A stretch of DNA of 64,000 nucleotides, taken from Pseudomonas sp. MF4836. Lineage in GTDB: Bacteria > Pseudomonadota > Gammaproteobacteria > Pseudomonadales > Pseudomonadaceae. The DNA is taken from contig NZ_MVOL01000009.1 of assembly GCF_002018875.1 (NCBI RefSeq), positions 124,001 to 188,000 of the forward strand, written 5' to 3'. This document shows, piece by piece, positions 23,613 through 31,950 of this stretch; position 1 is the first letter of the stretch; each line of letters begins with the position of its first letter. The notes beneath the pieces were generated by a model. The model had not been told where the DNA came from. It ran no database searches and saw nothing but the letters and a program-made list of their open reading frames with translations. The position numbers were made by a program, and so were the translations under genes.

Positions 23613-24718
23613 GCCAGCCATTACTGCTAAACCTGCGCAATCTCGCCTGCGGCTACCAGGATCAACGGGTCGTCCAGAACCTCAACCTGCACCTGAACGC
23701 CGGTGACATCGGTTGCCTGCTCGGCTCGTCCGGCTGCGGCAAGACCACCACCCTGCGTGCGATTGCCGGGTTCGAACCGGTGCACGAAGGCGAGATCCAG
23801 CTCGCCGGCGAGACCATTTCCAGCGCCGGCTTCACCCTGGCCCCGGAACGCCGTCGCATCGGCATGGTGTTCCAGGATTACGCCCTGTTCCCGCACTTGT
23901 GCGTGGCGGACAACATCGCCTTCGGCATCCGCAAGCACCCGCAGAAAGAGCGAGTGGTCGAGGAGTTGCTGGAGCTGGTCAACCTGAAGAACCTCGGCAA
24001 GCGCTTCCCCCACGAGCTGTCTGGCGGCCAACAGCAACGCGTGGCCCTGGCCCGAGCCCTGGCGCCGGAACCGCAATTGCTGCTGCTCGACGAGCCCTTC
24101 TCCAACCTCGACGGCGAGCTGCGCCGCAAGCTCAGCCATGAGGTGCGCGACATCCTCAAGGCCCGTGGCACCAGCGCGATTCTGGTGACCCATGACCAGG
24201 AAGAAGCGTTCGCCGTCAGCGATCACGTCGGGGTGTTCAAGGAAGGTCGCCTGGAGCAGTGGGATACGCCCTACAACCTCTACCACGAGCCGCTGACCCC
24301 GTTTGTCGCAAGCTTTATCGGCCAGGGCTATTTTATTCGCGGGCAGCTCACGACCCCGGAATCGGTGCAGACCGAGCTCGGCATGCTGCGAGGCAATCGG
24401 GCCTATACCTGGCCGGTGGGGGGAGCGGTGGATGTCCTGCTGCGCCCGGACGATATCGTCTACGCCCCGGACAGCACGCTCAAGGCGCGGATTGTTGGCA
24501 AGACCTTCCTTGGCGCATCGACTCTGTACCGCCTGCAGCTGCCCACCGGTAGCCAGTTGGAGTCGATCTTCCCGAGCCACGTCGACCACCAGGTCGGGGC
24601 GGATGTGGGCATTCGGGTCGCAGCCGAGCACCTGGTGCTGTTCCAGGCCAACGGCAGCACGGCGGCGCAGATGGTCCAGGTCGAAGCCGGGGTCCGTCGC
24701 TACAGCACGGCCCACTGA
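23609..24718 (+). CDS. ABC transporter ATPase, FbpC-like (Fe3+ type)
   Basis: Cytoplasmic ATPase of 369 residues. Walker A GSSGCGKTT (about 38-46), signature LSGGQQQR (about 135), Walker B LLLLDEPFS and the switch His in VTHDQEEAF are intact. The C-terminal 120 residues form a TOBE-like regulatory domain (LRPDDIVYAP). It is most like the ATPases of ferric iron importers. No permease or binding protein is adjacent, so its partners are elsewhere. The ATG overlaps the argF stop, implying co-transcription with argF, an odd pairing kept in P. aeruginosa (PA3537-PA3538). Confidence 0.88.
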   Translation: MSQPLLLNLRNLACGYQDQRVVQNLNLHLNAGDIGCLLGSSGCGKTTTLRAIAGFEPVHEGEIQLAGETISSAGFTLAPERRRIGMVFQDYALFPHLCVADNIAFGIRKHPQKERVVEELLELVNLKNLGKRFPHELSGGQQQRVALARALAPEPQLLLLDEPFSNLDGELRRKLSHEVRDILKARGTSAILVTHDQEEAFAVSDHVGVFKEGRLEQWDTPYNLYHEPLTPFVASFIGQGYFIRGQLTTPESVQTELGMLRGNRAYTWPVGGAVDVLLRPDDIVYAPDSTLKARIVGKTFLGASTLYRLQLPTGSQLESIFPSHVDHQVGADVGIRVAAEHLVLFQANGSTAAQMVQVEAGVRRYSTAH

Positions 24719-24740
24719 CCGCACACCGGCTTGCCGCTAT

Positions 24741-24768
24741 GCAGGCGCCGCCATCGGACGGCGCCTGC
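24741..24768. terminator. Hairpin between convergent ABC ATPase and PhzF-like genes
   Basis: GCAGGCGCCG and CGGCGCCTGC form a perfect 10-bp stem with an 8-base loop. There is no strong T-run on either side, so it may act as a Rho-dependent or weak terminator. It sits exactly between the two convergent stop codons. Confidence 0.65.
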
Positions 24769-24778
24769 ACATTGCCCC

Positions 24779-25567
24779 TCAGCCCAACAACAATTCGCCG
24801 CAGGCCACCAGGGTCGCGTCGCCGCCAATCTTCACCCGCTCCCCTTCCAGCCGACAGAACAACTCCCCACCCCGTTGCGAGCATTGGTAGGCCGTAAGCT
24901 CGGTCTTGCCCAGGCGTTCGGCCCAATACGGGATCAGGCAGCAATGGGTCGACCCGGTCACCGGGTCTTCATTGATACCAATGGCTGGCGCAAAAAAGCG
25001 CGACACAAAATCATGCTCACGCCCCGCAGCAGTGACAATCACCCCGGGCCACGGCAGTTTGGCCAGGGCGGCCAGATCCGGCTGGCAATCACGCACGGCC
25101 TGCTCCGAATCGAGCACCACCAACAGCTCGTTGGCCGCCAGCACCTGCACCGTCTCGCGCCCCAGTGCCCGGGTCAAGGCGGCCAGATCGAGCCCGCCGA
25201 CTTCGCCCGGCTGGCGACGGGGAAAGTCGAGCCACAGTCGCCCACTGTCGCGGGTGACGCTCAGGGGGCCGGAGCGGCTGAGGAAATCAATGCGTTGCGC
25301 CGGCTCCTGATACACCTCGAACAGCACATGGGCACTGGCCAGGGTCGCATGCCCGCACAGCGGGATTTCGGTGAGCGGGGTAAACCAGCGAATGCGCCAA
25401 CCGGCGTCTTCACGCACCACAAAGGCGGTTTCCGCCAGGTTGTGTTCGGCGGCGATATTTTGCATCAGCGCATCGGCTGGCCAGGCCGCCAGGCGATAGA
25501 CCATGGCCGGGTTGCCGCTGAAGGGGCGGTCGCTGAAGGCGTCGACTTGATGAAACTCGAATTGCAT
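24779..25567 (-). CDS. PhzF-family isomerase/epimerase
   Basis: Cytosolic protein of 262 residues with the duplicated diaminopimelate-epimerase-like fold. Family motifs are FSGNPAMV near residue 18, NLAETAFV with the catalytic Glu near 45, LCGHATLASAH near 70, and NEDPVTGSTHC near 200. PhzF itself isomerises DHHA in phenazine synthesis, but no other phz genes are present, so the substrate is unknown. The start MQFEFHQVDAFSD is the family start; a 21-codon extension was rejected. Confidence 0.87.
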   Translation of the reverse strand: MQFEFHQVDAFSDRPFSGNPAMVYRLAAWPADALMQNIAAEHNLAETAFVVREDAGWRIRWFTPLTEIPLCGHATLASAHVLFEVYQEPAQRIDFLSRSGPLSVTRDSGRLWLDFPRRQPGEVGGLDLAALTRALGRETVQVLAANELLVVLDSEQAVRDCQPDLAALAKLPWPGVIVTAAGREHDFVSRFFAPAIGINEDPVTGSTHCCLIPYWAERLGKTELTAYQCSQRGGELFCRLEGERVKIGGDATLVACGELLLG

Positions 25568-25691
25568 GTGGCTTCTCCATGAACAGGCGACGCGCAGCAT
25601 GGAGGCCCGCCCCCCGGAGGCGATAGCCACAGAACAGGGGATTTTTCACCATACAGCGCCGGCCTCTCCCCATGGCGTGGCGCCAGTGCCT

Positions 25692-26162
25692 TCAGGCGCG
25701 ACCGATATCGGCAAACCTGGCCTGGGTATGCTCGGCCAGCACCGCCGCTGCCAGCTCGACTTCCAACCCACGGCGCCCGGCGCTGACAAAGATGCTCGCA
25801 AACGGCTGGGCACTGTTGTCGATAAAGGTCCGCAAGCGCTTCTTCTGCCCCAGCGGGCTGATCCCCCCCAGCAGGTAGCCAGTCGCCCGTTGCGCGGCCG
25901 CCGGGTCTGCCATTTCGGCTTTCTTGACCCCTGCGGCCTGGGCCAGGGCCTTGAGATCAAGACTTCCGACGACCGGCACCACCGCCACCAGCAATTCACC
26001 CTTTTCACTGCTGGCCAACAGCGTCTTGAACACCTGTGCCGGGTCCAGGCCCAGTTTTTCCGCTGCCTCCAGCCCATAGGAGGCTGCCTTGGGATCATGT
26101 TCGTAACTGTGCACCCGATGTTCGGCGCGAACTTTTTTCAGCAGATCCAGTGCAGGGGTCAT
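25692..26162 (-). CDS. ybaK: Cys-tRNA(Pro)/Cys-tRNA(Cys) deacylase YbaK
   Basis: Trans-editing hydrolase of 156 residues that clears mischarged Cys-tRNA(Pro). It has the YbaK/ProX fold, with catalytic Lys in QVFKTLL near residue 45 and GYLLGGISPLGQKKR near residue 100. The start MTPALDLLKKV was chosen over a 22-codon extension. It ends the minus-strand run before the glycerol cluster. Confidence 0.92.
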   Translation of the reverse strand: MTPALDLLKKVRAEHRVHSYEHDPKAASYGLEAAEKLGLDPAQVFKTLLASSEKGELLVAVVPVVGSLDLKALAQAAGVKKAEMADPAAAQRATGYLLGGISPLGQKKRLRTFIDNSAQPFASIFVSAGRRGLEVELAAAVLAEHTQARFADIGRA

Positions 26163-26545
26163 GGCAGCTCCAAGGGAGGGACAAAGACTAAAAACATGGG
26201 CCTCGGATTCTAGGACATCAATCGGCAAAAGGCTCTACCCCGAGGCCCGCCAACCCGGGTCGAAACGATTTTCCCGGGCGTTGGGCGACAGATTGTCCCA
26301 GGGCCCAGTGTGTCCTTGTGACGAACATTCACCTGACTGATAACTACAAAATGACTACCGGTTCACTTTCGACCTTTGACAGCAGTGTTTCTTGTCTATA
26401 TTTTTTCGTTTATGAATATCATGCTGTAGATCGAATGGTGTACCGGCAGTAAGCCGTTATCGGGATGGGGATCCTGATGGTGGTGAAAATCGCGCTTGGC
26501 ACCCTTAGCCCAAGCGTCAGACAACAACAAAAAACGAGGTTTTCA
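26163..26545. other. Intergenic region upstream of glpF
   Basis: 383 bases without a supported gene. A GC-rich imperfect inverted repeat around CCCGGG...CCCGGG lies at about 26249-26286. TTGACA (26376-26381) with TATTTT (26399-26404) after 17 bases is a plausible sigma70 promoter for glpF. CGAACATTCA at about 26322 looks like half a GlpR site; I see no complete one. Confidence 0.5.
26376..26404 (+). promoter_or_regulatory. Candidate sigma70 promoter of glpFK
   Basis: TTGACA and TATTTT are separated by 17 bases, 142 bases before the glpF start. The -35 is consensus; the -10 is weak, as expected for an activator- or repressor-controlled gene. Confidence 0.45.
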
Positions 26546-27397
26546 ATGACAACTGCTTTACAACAACCAACGCTCTTCGGCCAATGCACTGCCGAATTCC
26601 TGGGCACCGCCCTGCTGATCTTCTTTGGTACGGGTTGCGTCGCCGCGCTCAAGGTGGCGGGTGCCAGCTTCGGCCTGTGGGAAATCAGCATTATCTGGGG
26701 GATCGGCGTGAGCATGGCGATCTACCTCACGGCCGGGGTTTCCGGGGCCCACCTCAACCCTGCCGTCAGCATCGCGCTGTGCCTGTTTACCGATTTCGAG
26801 AAGCGCAAACTGCCGTTCTATATCCTCGCCCAGGTTGCCGGCGCCTTCTGCGCAGCGCTGCTGGTCTACACGCTTTACAGCAACCTGTTCTTCGATTTCG
26901 AACAAAGCCACCAGATGATTCGCGGCTCCCAGGCCAGCCTGGAGCTGGCGTCGGTGTTCTCCACCTACCCGCACCCGGCGCTGTCGACGGCCCAGGCGTT
27001 CCTGGTGGAAGTGGTGATCACCGCCATCCTGATGGGGGTGATCATGTCCCTGACCGACGACAACAACGGCCTGCCACGGGGTGCGATGGCGCCCTTGCTG
27101 ATTGGTTTGCTGATTGCCGTGATCGGCAGCGCAATGGGCCCGCTGACCGGCTTTGCGATGAACCCGGCGCGGGACTTCGGTCCAAAACTGATGACCTTCT
27201 TCATGGGCTGGGGTGAAGTCTCCTTCACCGGCGGCCGTGATATCCCATACTTCCTGGTACCGATCTTTGCTCCGATCGTCGGTGCCTGCCTCGGTGCAGC
27301 AGCCTATCGCGGGCTGATTGCCCGTCACCTGCCTAGCGCCATTGCTGCTACAAAGGACGCAGAACCGGCCACTGACGGCAAAGTAAGAACTTCTTGA
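26546..27397 (+). CDS. glpF: Glycerol uptake facilitator (aquaglyceroporin)
   Basis: Inner-membrane channel of 283 residues that lets glycerol diffuse into the cell. Six membrane segments and both half-helix motifs are seen: HLNPAVS (about residue 72) and MNPARDFGP (about 206). The start at 26546 has AACGAGG upstream; a 27-codon extension was rejected because it reads through the leader. First gene of glpF-glpK-glpR-glpD. Confidence 0.96.
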   Translation: MTTALQQPTLFGQCTAEFLGTALLIFFGTGCVAALKVAGASFGLWEISIIWGIGVSMAIYLTAGVSGAHLNPAVSIALCLFTDFEKRKLPFYILAQVAGAFCAALLVYTLYSNLFFDFEQSHQMIRGSQASLELASVFSTYPHPALSTAQAFLVEVVITAILMGVIMSLTDDNNGLPRGAMAPLLIGLLIAVIGSAMGPLTGFAMNPARDFGPKLMTFFMGWGEVSFTGGRDIPYFLVPIFAPIVGACLGAAAYRGLIARHLPSAIAATKDAEPATDGKVRTS

Positions 27398-27404
27398 AAC
27401 CGCG

Positions 27405-27437
27405 GGCGCGAGATCCTGCCCAAACCGATCTCGCGCC
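27405..27437 (+). other. Intercistronic hairpin between glpF and glpK
   Basis: GGCGCGAGATC and GATCTCGCGCC form a perfect 11-bp stem with an 11-base loop and no T-run. It starts 8 bases after the glpF stop. It may be an attenuator or an mRNA-stabilising element that tunes glpF against glpK. Confidence 0.7.
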
Positions 27438-27473
27438 TCACCTCACTTCCTTATTTCGTCCAAGGCAATCGAC

Positions 27474-28985
27474 ATGACCGACATTCAGAATAAGAACTAC
27501 ATCATTGCCCTCGATCAGGGTACGACCAGCTCGCGCGCGATCATTTTCGACCGTGACGCCAATGTGGTCTGCACCGCTCAGCGCGAATTCGCCCAGCATT
27601 ATCCGCAAGCCGGCTGGGTCGAACACGACCCGATGGAAATCTTCGCCACCCAGAGCGCAGTGATGGTCGAGGCCCTGGCCCAGGCTGGCCTGCACCATGA
27701 CCAGGTCGCTGCCATCGGCATCACCAACCAGCGCGAAACCACCGTGGTCTGGGACAAGAACACCGGCCGCCCGATCTATAACGCCATCGTCTGGCAGTGC
27801 CGACGCAGCACCGAGATCTGCCAGCAGCTCAAGCGCGACGGCCACGAGCAATACATCAGCGACACCACCGGCCTGGTCACCGACCCGTACTTCTCCGGTA
27901 CCAAGCTCAAGTGGATCCTCGACAACGTCGAAGGCAGCCGTGAGCGTGCCCGTGACGGCGAACTGCTGTTCGGCACCATCGACAGCTGGCTGATCTGGAA
28001 ATTTACCGGCGGCAAGACCCACGTCACCGACTACACCAACGCCTCACGCACCATGCTCTTCAACATCCACACCCTGGAGTGGGATGCCAAGATGCTGGAA
28101 GTGCTGGATATCCCGCGGGCCATGCTGCCTGAAGTGAAGTCGTCGTCCGAAATCTACGGCCGCACCAAGAGCGGTATTGCCATCGGCGGTATTGCCGGCG
28201 ACCAGCAGGCGGCGCTGTTCGGCCAGATGTGCGTCGAGCCGGGCCAGGCAAAAAACACCTACGGCACCGGTTGCTTCCTGCTGATGAACACCGGCGACAA
28301 GGCGGTCAAATCCAAGCACGGCATGCTCACCACCATCGCCTGCGGCCCACGGGGTGAAGTGGCATACGCCCTGGAAGGCGCGGTATTCAACGGCGGTTCC
28401 ACCGTGCAGTGGCTGCGGGACGAGTTGAAAATCATCAACGACGCCCACGACACCGAATACTTCGCCAACAAGGTCAAGGACAGCAATGGCGTGTACCTGG
28501 TCCCGGCCTTCACCGGCCTTGGCGCCCCCTACTGGGACCCCTATGCCCGTGGCGCGCTGTTCGGCCTGACCCGGGGCGTGCGGGTTGACCACATCATTCG
28601 CGCGGCCCTGGAGTCCATCGCCTACCAGACCCGCGACGTACTCGACGCCATGCAACAGGACTCCGGCGAACGCCTCAAGGCCCTGCGTGTGGACGGTGGC
28701 GCGGTGGCCAACAACTTCCTCATGCAGTTCCAGGCCGACATCCTCGGCACCCAGGTCGAGCGCCCGCAAATGCGCGAAACCACGGCACTGGGCGCCGCCT
28801 ACCTGGCGGGCCTGGCTTGTGGCTTCTGGGGCAGCCTGGAAGAGTTGCGAGGCAAGGCCGTGATCGAGCGCGAGTTCGAACCTGCTCTGGACGAAGCCGC
28901 CAAGGAAAAACTCTACGCCGGCTGGAAAAAAGCCGTCAGCCGCACCCGCGACTGGGAACCCCACGAAGGCGCTGAGCAGGCCTGA
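27474..28985 (+). CDS. glpK: Glycerol kinase
   Basis: Cytosolic FGGY-family kinase of 503 residues that phosphorylates incoming glycerol to glycerol 3-phosphate. Seen are the N-terminal phosphate loop ALDQGTTSSRAI (about 12-23), the substrate-binding TNQRET, and GGAVANNFLMQFQADIL near residue 408, part of the FGGY C-terminal signature. Product glycerol 3-phosphate is both the substrate of GlpD and the inducer of GlpR. Confidence 0.98.
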   Translation: MTDIQNKNYIIALDQGTTSSRAIIFDRDANVVCTAQREFAQHYPQAGWVEHDPMEIFATQSAVMVEALAQAGLHHDQVAAIGITNQRETTVVWDKNTGRPIYNAIVWQCRRSTEICQQLKRDGHEQYISDTTGLVTDPYFSGTKLKWILDNVEGSRERARDGELLFGTIDSWLIWKFTGGKTHVTDYTNASRTMLFNIHTLEWDAKMLEVLDIPRAMLPEVKSSSEIYGRTKSGIAIGGIAGDQQAALFGQMCVEPGQAKNTYGTGCFLLMNTGDKAVKSKHGMLTTIACGPRGEVAYALEGAVFNGGSTVQWLRDELKIINDAHDTEYFANKVKDSNGVYLVPAFTGLGAPYWDPYARGALFGLTRGVRVDHIIRAALESIAYQTRDVLDAMQQDSGERLKALRVDGGAVANNFLMQFQADILGTQVERPQMRETTALGAAYLAGLACGFWGSLEELRGKAVIEREFEPALDEAAKEKLYAGWKKAVSRTRDWEPHEGAEQA

Positions 28986-29074
28986 GGCCGGATTCGCGTC
29001 CGGTTGTAACTGGTAGGGAGCAGATTCCTGCGGCATCATGGGCAAATTTTGCACGGCAGCCCAAAGGAAGCCCC

Positions 29075-29830
29075 ATGAATCTGCCTCCCCGTCAGCAGCA
29101 AATCCTCGAACTGGTCCGCGAACGCGGCTACGTCAGCATCGAGGAAATGGCTCAGCTGTTCGTTGTTACCCCGCAAACCATCCGCCGCGATATCAACCAA
29201 TTGGCGGAAGTGAACCTGCTGCGTCGCTATCACGGCGGCGCCGCCTACGACTCCAGCGTCGAAAACACCGCCTATGCCATGCGCGCCGATCAGATGCGCG
29301 ATGAGAAACAACGCATCGGCGAAGCCATCGCCGCACAAATTCCCGACCACGCCTCGCTGTTCATCAATATCGGTACCACCACCGAGTCCATTGCGCGGGC
29401 GCTGCTCAACCACAACCACCTGAAGATCATCACCAACAACCTGCACGTCGCCTCCATGCTCAGCGCCAAGGACGACTTTGACGTGCTGCTTACCGGCGGC
29501 ACCGTGCGCCGCGACGGCGGTGTGGTGGGCCAGGCCAGCGTCGACTTCATCAATCAGTTCAAGGTCGACTTCGCCCTGGTCGGCATCAGCGGGATCGATG
29601 AAGACGGCAGCCTGCTGGACTTCGACTACCAGGAAGTACGGGTCTCCCAGGCGATCATCGCCAACGCCCGGCAAGTGATCCTGGCCGCCGACTCCAGCAA
29701 GTTCGGGCGCAACGCCATGATCCGCCTGGGGCCGATCAGCCTGATCGACTGCCTGGTAACCGATCAGCAGCCCGTCCCGGCCCTCGCCCAACTGCTCAGC
29801 CAGCACAAGATCCGCCTCGAAGTGGTGTAA
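29075..29830 (+). CDS. glpR: Glycerol 3-phosphate regulon repressor GlpR (DeoR family)
   Basis: Transcriptional repressor of 251 residues. The N-terminal winged HTH (about 1-55) contains YVSIEEMAQLF and VTPQTIRRDINQL; the C-terminal sugar-phosphate sensor domain has NIGTTTESIA and LLTGGTVRRDGGVVG. It lies between glpK and glpD, its targets, and two palindromes before glpD are good candidates for its sites. RBS AAGGAAG precedes the ATG. Confidence 0.95.
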   Translation: MNLPPRQQQILELVRERGYVSIEEMAQLFVVTPQTIRRDINQLAEVNLLRRYHGGAAYDSSVENTAYAMRADQMRDEKQRIGEAIAAQIPDHASLFINIGTTTESIARALLNHNHLKIITNNLHVASMLSAKDDFDVLLTGGTVRRDGGVVGQASVDFINQFKVDFALVGISGIDEDGSLLDFDYQEVRVSQAIIANARQVILAADSSKFGRNAMIRLGPISLIDCLVTDQQPVPALAQLLSQHKIRLEVV

Positions 29831-29839
29831 CCCCTCCCC

Positions 29840-29873
29840 CAAGCAGCCTGCAACAGCAGGCTTGGCTTTTTCC
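29840..29873 (+). terminator. Terminator of glpR
   Basis: CAAGCAGCCTGC and GCAGGCTTGG form an interrupted stem around AACA, followed by CTTTTT. It lies 10 bases after the glpR stop and separates glpFKR from glpD. Confidence 0.8.
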
Positions 29874-29912
29874 GCCTGCGCCTGAGCAGTCTCCACGACC
29901 GCCTCAAAGCGT

Positions 29913-29925
29913 CGAACAATGTTCG
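29913..29925. promoter_or_regulatory. Candidate GlpR operator 1 before glpD
   Basis: CGAACA-A-TGTTCG is a perfect palindrome with one central base. The GAAC...GTTC core agrees with the E. coli GlpR half-site TTCG/CGAA type and recurs at 30015-30028. Confidence 0.6.
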
Positions 29926-30014
29926 TATATTTTCCTTTGAGCCCGCTTCGATCAGTTTTTTCAATCGAAGGCGACTGGCTGTGGGCGACTTTATGCGCTA
30001 GTATTTTCGGAAAT

Positions 30015-30028
30015 GAACATTAATGTTC
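30015..30028. promoter_or_regulatory. Candidate GlpR operator 2 before glpD
   Basis: GAACATTAATGTTC is a perfect 14-base palindrome, 48 bases before the glpD start and about 100 bases after the first site. Its position downstream of a likely promoter fits repression. Confidence 0.65.
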
Positions 30029-30075
30029 GAATTCAAATATCAATTCAAATATTAAAAGAAACCCGAGGCCCGCCG

Positions 30076-31614
30076 ATGCCCACTTCTACCTTGCCCACGC
30101 CCCCTCTTGCCGAGGTCTACGATGTTGCCGTGATTGGCGGCGGGATCAATGGAGTCGGGATCGCTGCCGATGCCGCCGGTCGCGGCCTGTCCGTGTTCCT
30201 TTGCGAAAAGGACGACCTGGCCAGCCACACCTCTTCAGCCAGCAGCAAGTTGATCCATGGCGGCCTGCGCTACCTCGAACATTACGAATTCCGCCTGGTG
30301 CGCGAGGCCCTGGCCGAACGCGAAGTGCTGCTGGCCAAGGCGCCGCACATCGTCAAACCGATGCGTTTCGTGCTGCCGCACCGCCCACACCTGCGCCCGG
30401 CGTGGATGATTCGTGCCGGCCTGTTTCTGTATGACCACTTGGGCAAGCGAGAAAAACTCGCCGGTTCCAAAAGCCTCAAGTTCGGTACCGACAGCCCGCT
30501 GAAAGCGCAAATCACCAAGGGTTTCGAATACTCCGACTGCTGGGTCGATGACGCGCGCCTGGTGGTGCTCAACGCCATGGCTGCCCGGGAGAAAGGCGCC
30601 CACGTCCACACCCAGACCCGTTGCGTCAGCGCCCGGCGCAGCAAGGGCCTGTGGCACCTGCACCTGGAGCGCGCCGACGGCAGCCTGTTCTCGATCCGCG
30701 CCAAGGCCCTGGTCAATGCAGCCGGGCCGTGGGTCGCCAAGTTCATCAAGGATGACCTGAAGCTGGATTCGCCCTACGGCATCCGCTTGATCCAGGGCAG
30801 CCACCTGATCGTGCCAAAGCTCTACGAAGGTGAACATGCGCACATCCTGCAGAACGAAGATCAGCGCATCGTCTTCACCATCCCGTACCTGAATCACTTC
30901 ACCCTGATCGGCACCACCGACCGCGAATACACCGGCGACCCGGCGAAAGTGACGATCACCGACGGCGAGACGGATTACATCCTTAACGTGGTCAATGCCC
31001 ACTTCAAGAAACAGCTGAGCCGCGACGACATCGTCCACACCTATTCCGGTGTGCGCCCGCTGTGCAATGACGAGTCCGACAACCCTTCGGCCGTGACCCG
31101 CGATTACACCCTGGCCCTTTCCGGCGCGGCTGAAGAGGCGCCGTTGCTGTCGGTGTTCGGCGGCAAGCTGACCACCTACCGCAAACTGGCCGAGTCGGCA
31201 CTGGCTCAACTGGCGCCCTACTTCAAGGACATCCGCCCGAGCTGGACGGCCCAGGCGACCCTGCCGGGCGGTGAGGACATGAGCACCCCACAGGCGCTGA
31301 GCGAGGCGATCCGCAAGCGGTACGACTGGGTCCCCGAGGAAATCGCCCTGCGCTGGGCCACCACCTACGGCAGCCGCACCTGGCGCCTGCTGGAAGGTGT
31401 GCAAGGCCTGAACGACATGGGCGAGCACCTAGGTGGCGGGCTCTACACCCGTGAAGTCGACTACCTGTGCAGCGAGGAATGGGCAGTCAATGCCGAGGAC
31501 ATCCTGTGGCGGCGCAGCAAACTCGGCCTGTTCACCACCGCAGCCGAACAGCAGAAGCTGCGGGACTATCTGGAACAGGTCGAGCAGAACCGCCGCAAGA
31601 TCGAAGCGGCCTGA
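30076..31614 (+). CDS. glpD: Glycerol-3-phosphate dehydrogenase, aerobic, FAD-dependent
   Basis: Membrane-associated flavoenzyme of 512 residues that oxidises glycerol 3-phosphate to DHAP and passes electrons to ubiquinone. The FAD dinucleotide motif is VIGGGINGVGIAADAAGRGL near residue 18, followed by SSKLIHGGLRYLEH and the C-terminal domain YDWVPEEIALRW. The start at 30076 has GAGG upstream; an in-frame ATG at 30013 was rejected because it lies in the operator palindrome. Confidence 0.97.
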   Translation: MPTSTLPTPPLAEVYDVAVIGGGINGVGIAADAAGRGLSVFLCEKDDLASHTSSASSKLIHGGLRYLEHYEFRLVREALAEREVLLAKAPHIVKPMRFVLPHRPHLRPAWMIRAGLFLYDHLGKREKLAGSKSLKFGTDSPLKAQITKGFEYSDCWVDDARLVVLNAMAAREKGAHVHTQTRCVSARRSKGLWHLHLERADGSLFSIRAKALVNAAGPWVAKFIKDDLKLDSPYGIRLIQGSHLIVPKLYEGEHAHILQNEDQRIVFTIPYLNHFTLIGTTDREYTGDPAKVTITDGETDYILNVVNAHFKKQLSRDDIVHTYSGVRPLCNDESDNPSAVTRDYTLALSGAAEEAPLLSVFGGKLTTYRKLAESALAQLAPYFKDIRPSWTAQATLPGGEDMSTPQALSEAIRKRYDWVPEEIALRWATTYGSRTWRLLEGVQGLNDMGEHLGGGLYTREVDYLCSEEWAVNAEDILWRRSKLGLFTTAAEQQKLRDYLEQVEQNRRKIEAA

Positions 31615-31635
31615 TCTCCCCGAGTGCTTCACCCC

Positions 31636-31666
31636 AACCCCCGGCGCCTCACGGCCCGGGGGTTTT
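31636..31666 (+). terminator. Terminator of glpD
   Basis: AACCCCCGG and CCGGGGGTT form a 9-bp stem with an 11-base loop, followed by TT. It lies 21 bases past the glpD stop. Confidence 0.85.
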
Positions 31667-31697
31667 GCGTTAGGGTGTGTTAGCCAGACGGTGGATG

Positions 31698-31711
31698 TTC
31701 GGTTTTCCGAA
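31698..31711. promoter_or_regulatory. AauR-type operator, site 1
   Basis: TTCGG-TTTT-CCGAA is an exact match to the inverted repeat TTCGGNNNNCCGAA that I recall being reported for AauR in P. putida. It lies about 120 bases before the sigma54 -24/-12 element, an enhancer position. Confidence 0.85.
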
Positions 31712-31728
31712 CGAGCATCCCGCGCGGA

Positions 31729-31742
31729 TTCGGATAACCGGA
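31729..31742. promoter_or_regulatory. AauR-type operator, site 2
   Basis: TTCGG-ATAA-CCGGA differs from TTCGGNNNNCCGAA at one base. Its centre is 31 bases, three helical turns, from the centre of site 1, suiting cooperative binding of AauR dimers. Confidence 0.75.
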
Positions 31743-31818
31743 TAATCGCCGCTTCAGAAACCCTGGATAGATATTTAATTCCCTTTTAAATCAGCCTCTT
31801 GATCCTTTTATCCTGGCC

Positions 31819-31834
31819 TGGCACGACTCATGCT
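31819..31834 (+). promoter_or_regulatory. Sigma54 promoter of aatJ
   Basis: TGGCACGACTCATGCT matches TGGCACG-N4-TTGCT with one mismatch; GG and GC are ten bases apart as required. A transcript would start near 31844 and have a leader of about 107 bases. Confidence 0.85.
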
Positions 31835-31950
31835 CTACACTCTGCGACGAATGCCTGATCGCCAACACATCAGGAGCCGTCAAGGCATTCGCTGTATAAA
31901 AGAGCCGTCGAACTGGCTTCATAAAAAAAACAAATGTCGAGGAAATATTG

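Noticed and set aside
30013..30075. Upstream ATG start for glpD at 30013
   Set aside because: The ATG lies within the candidate operator palindrome, has no ribosome-binding site, and adds residues absent from GlpD; the start at 30076 has GAGG.
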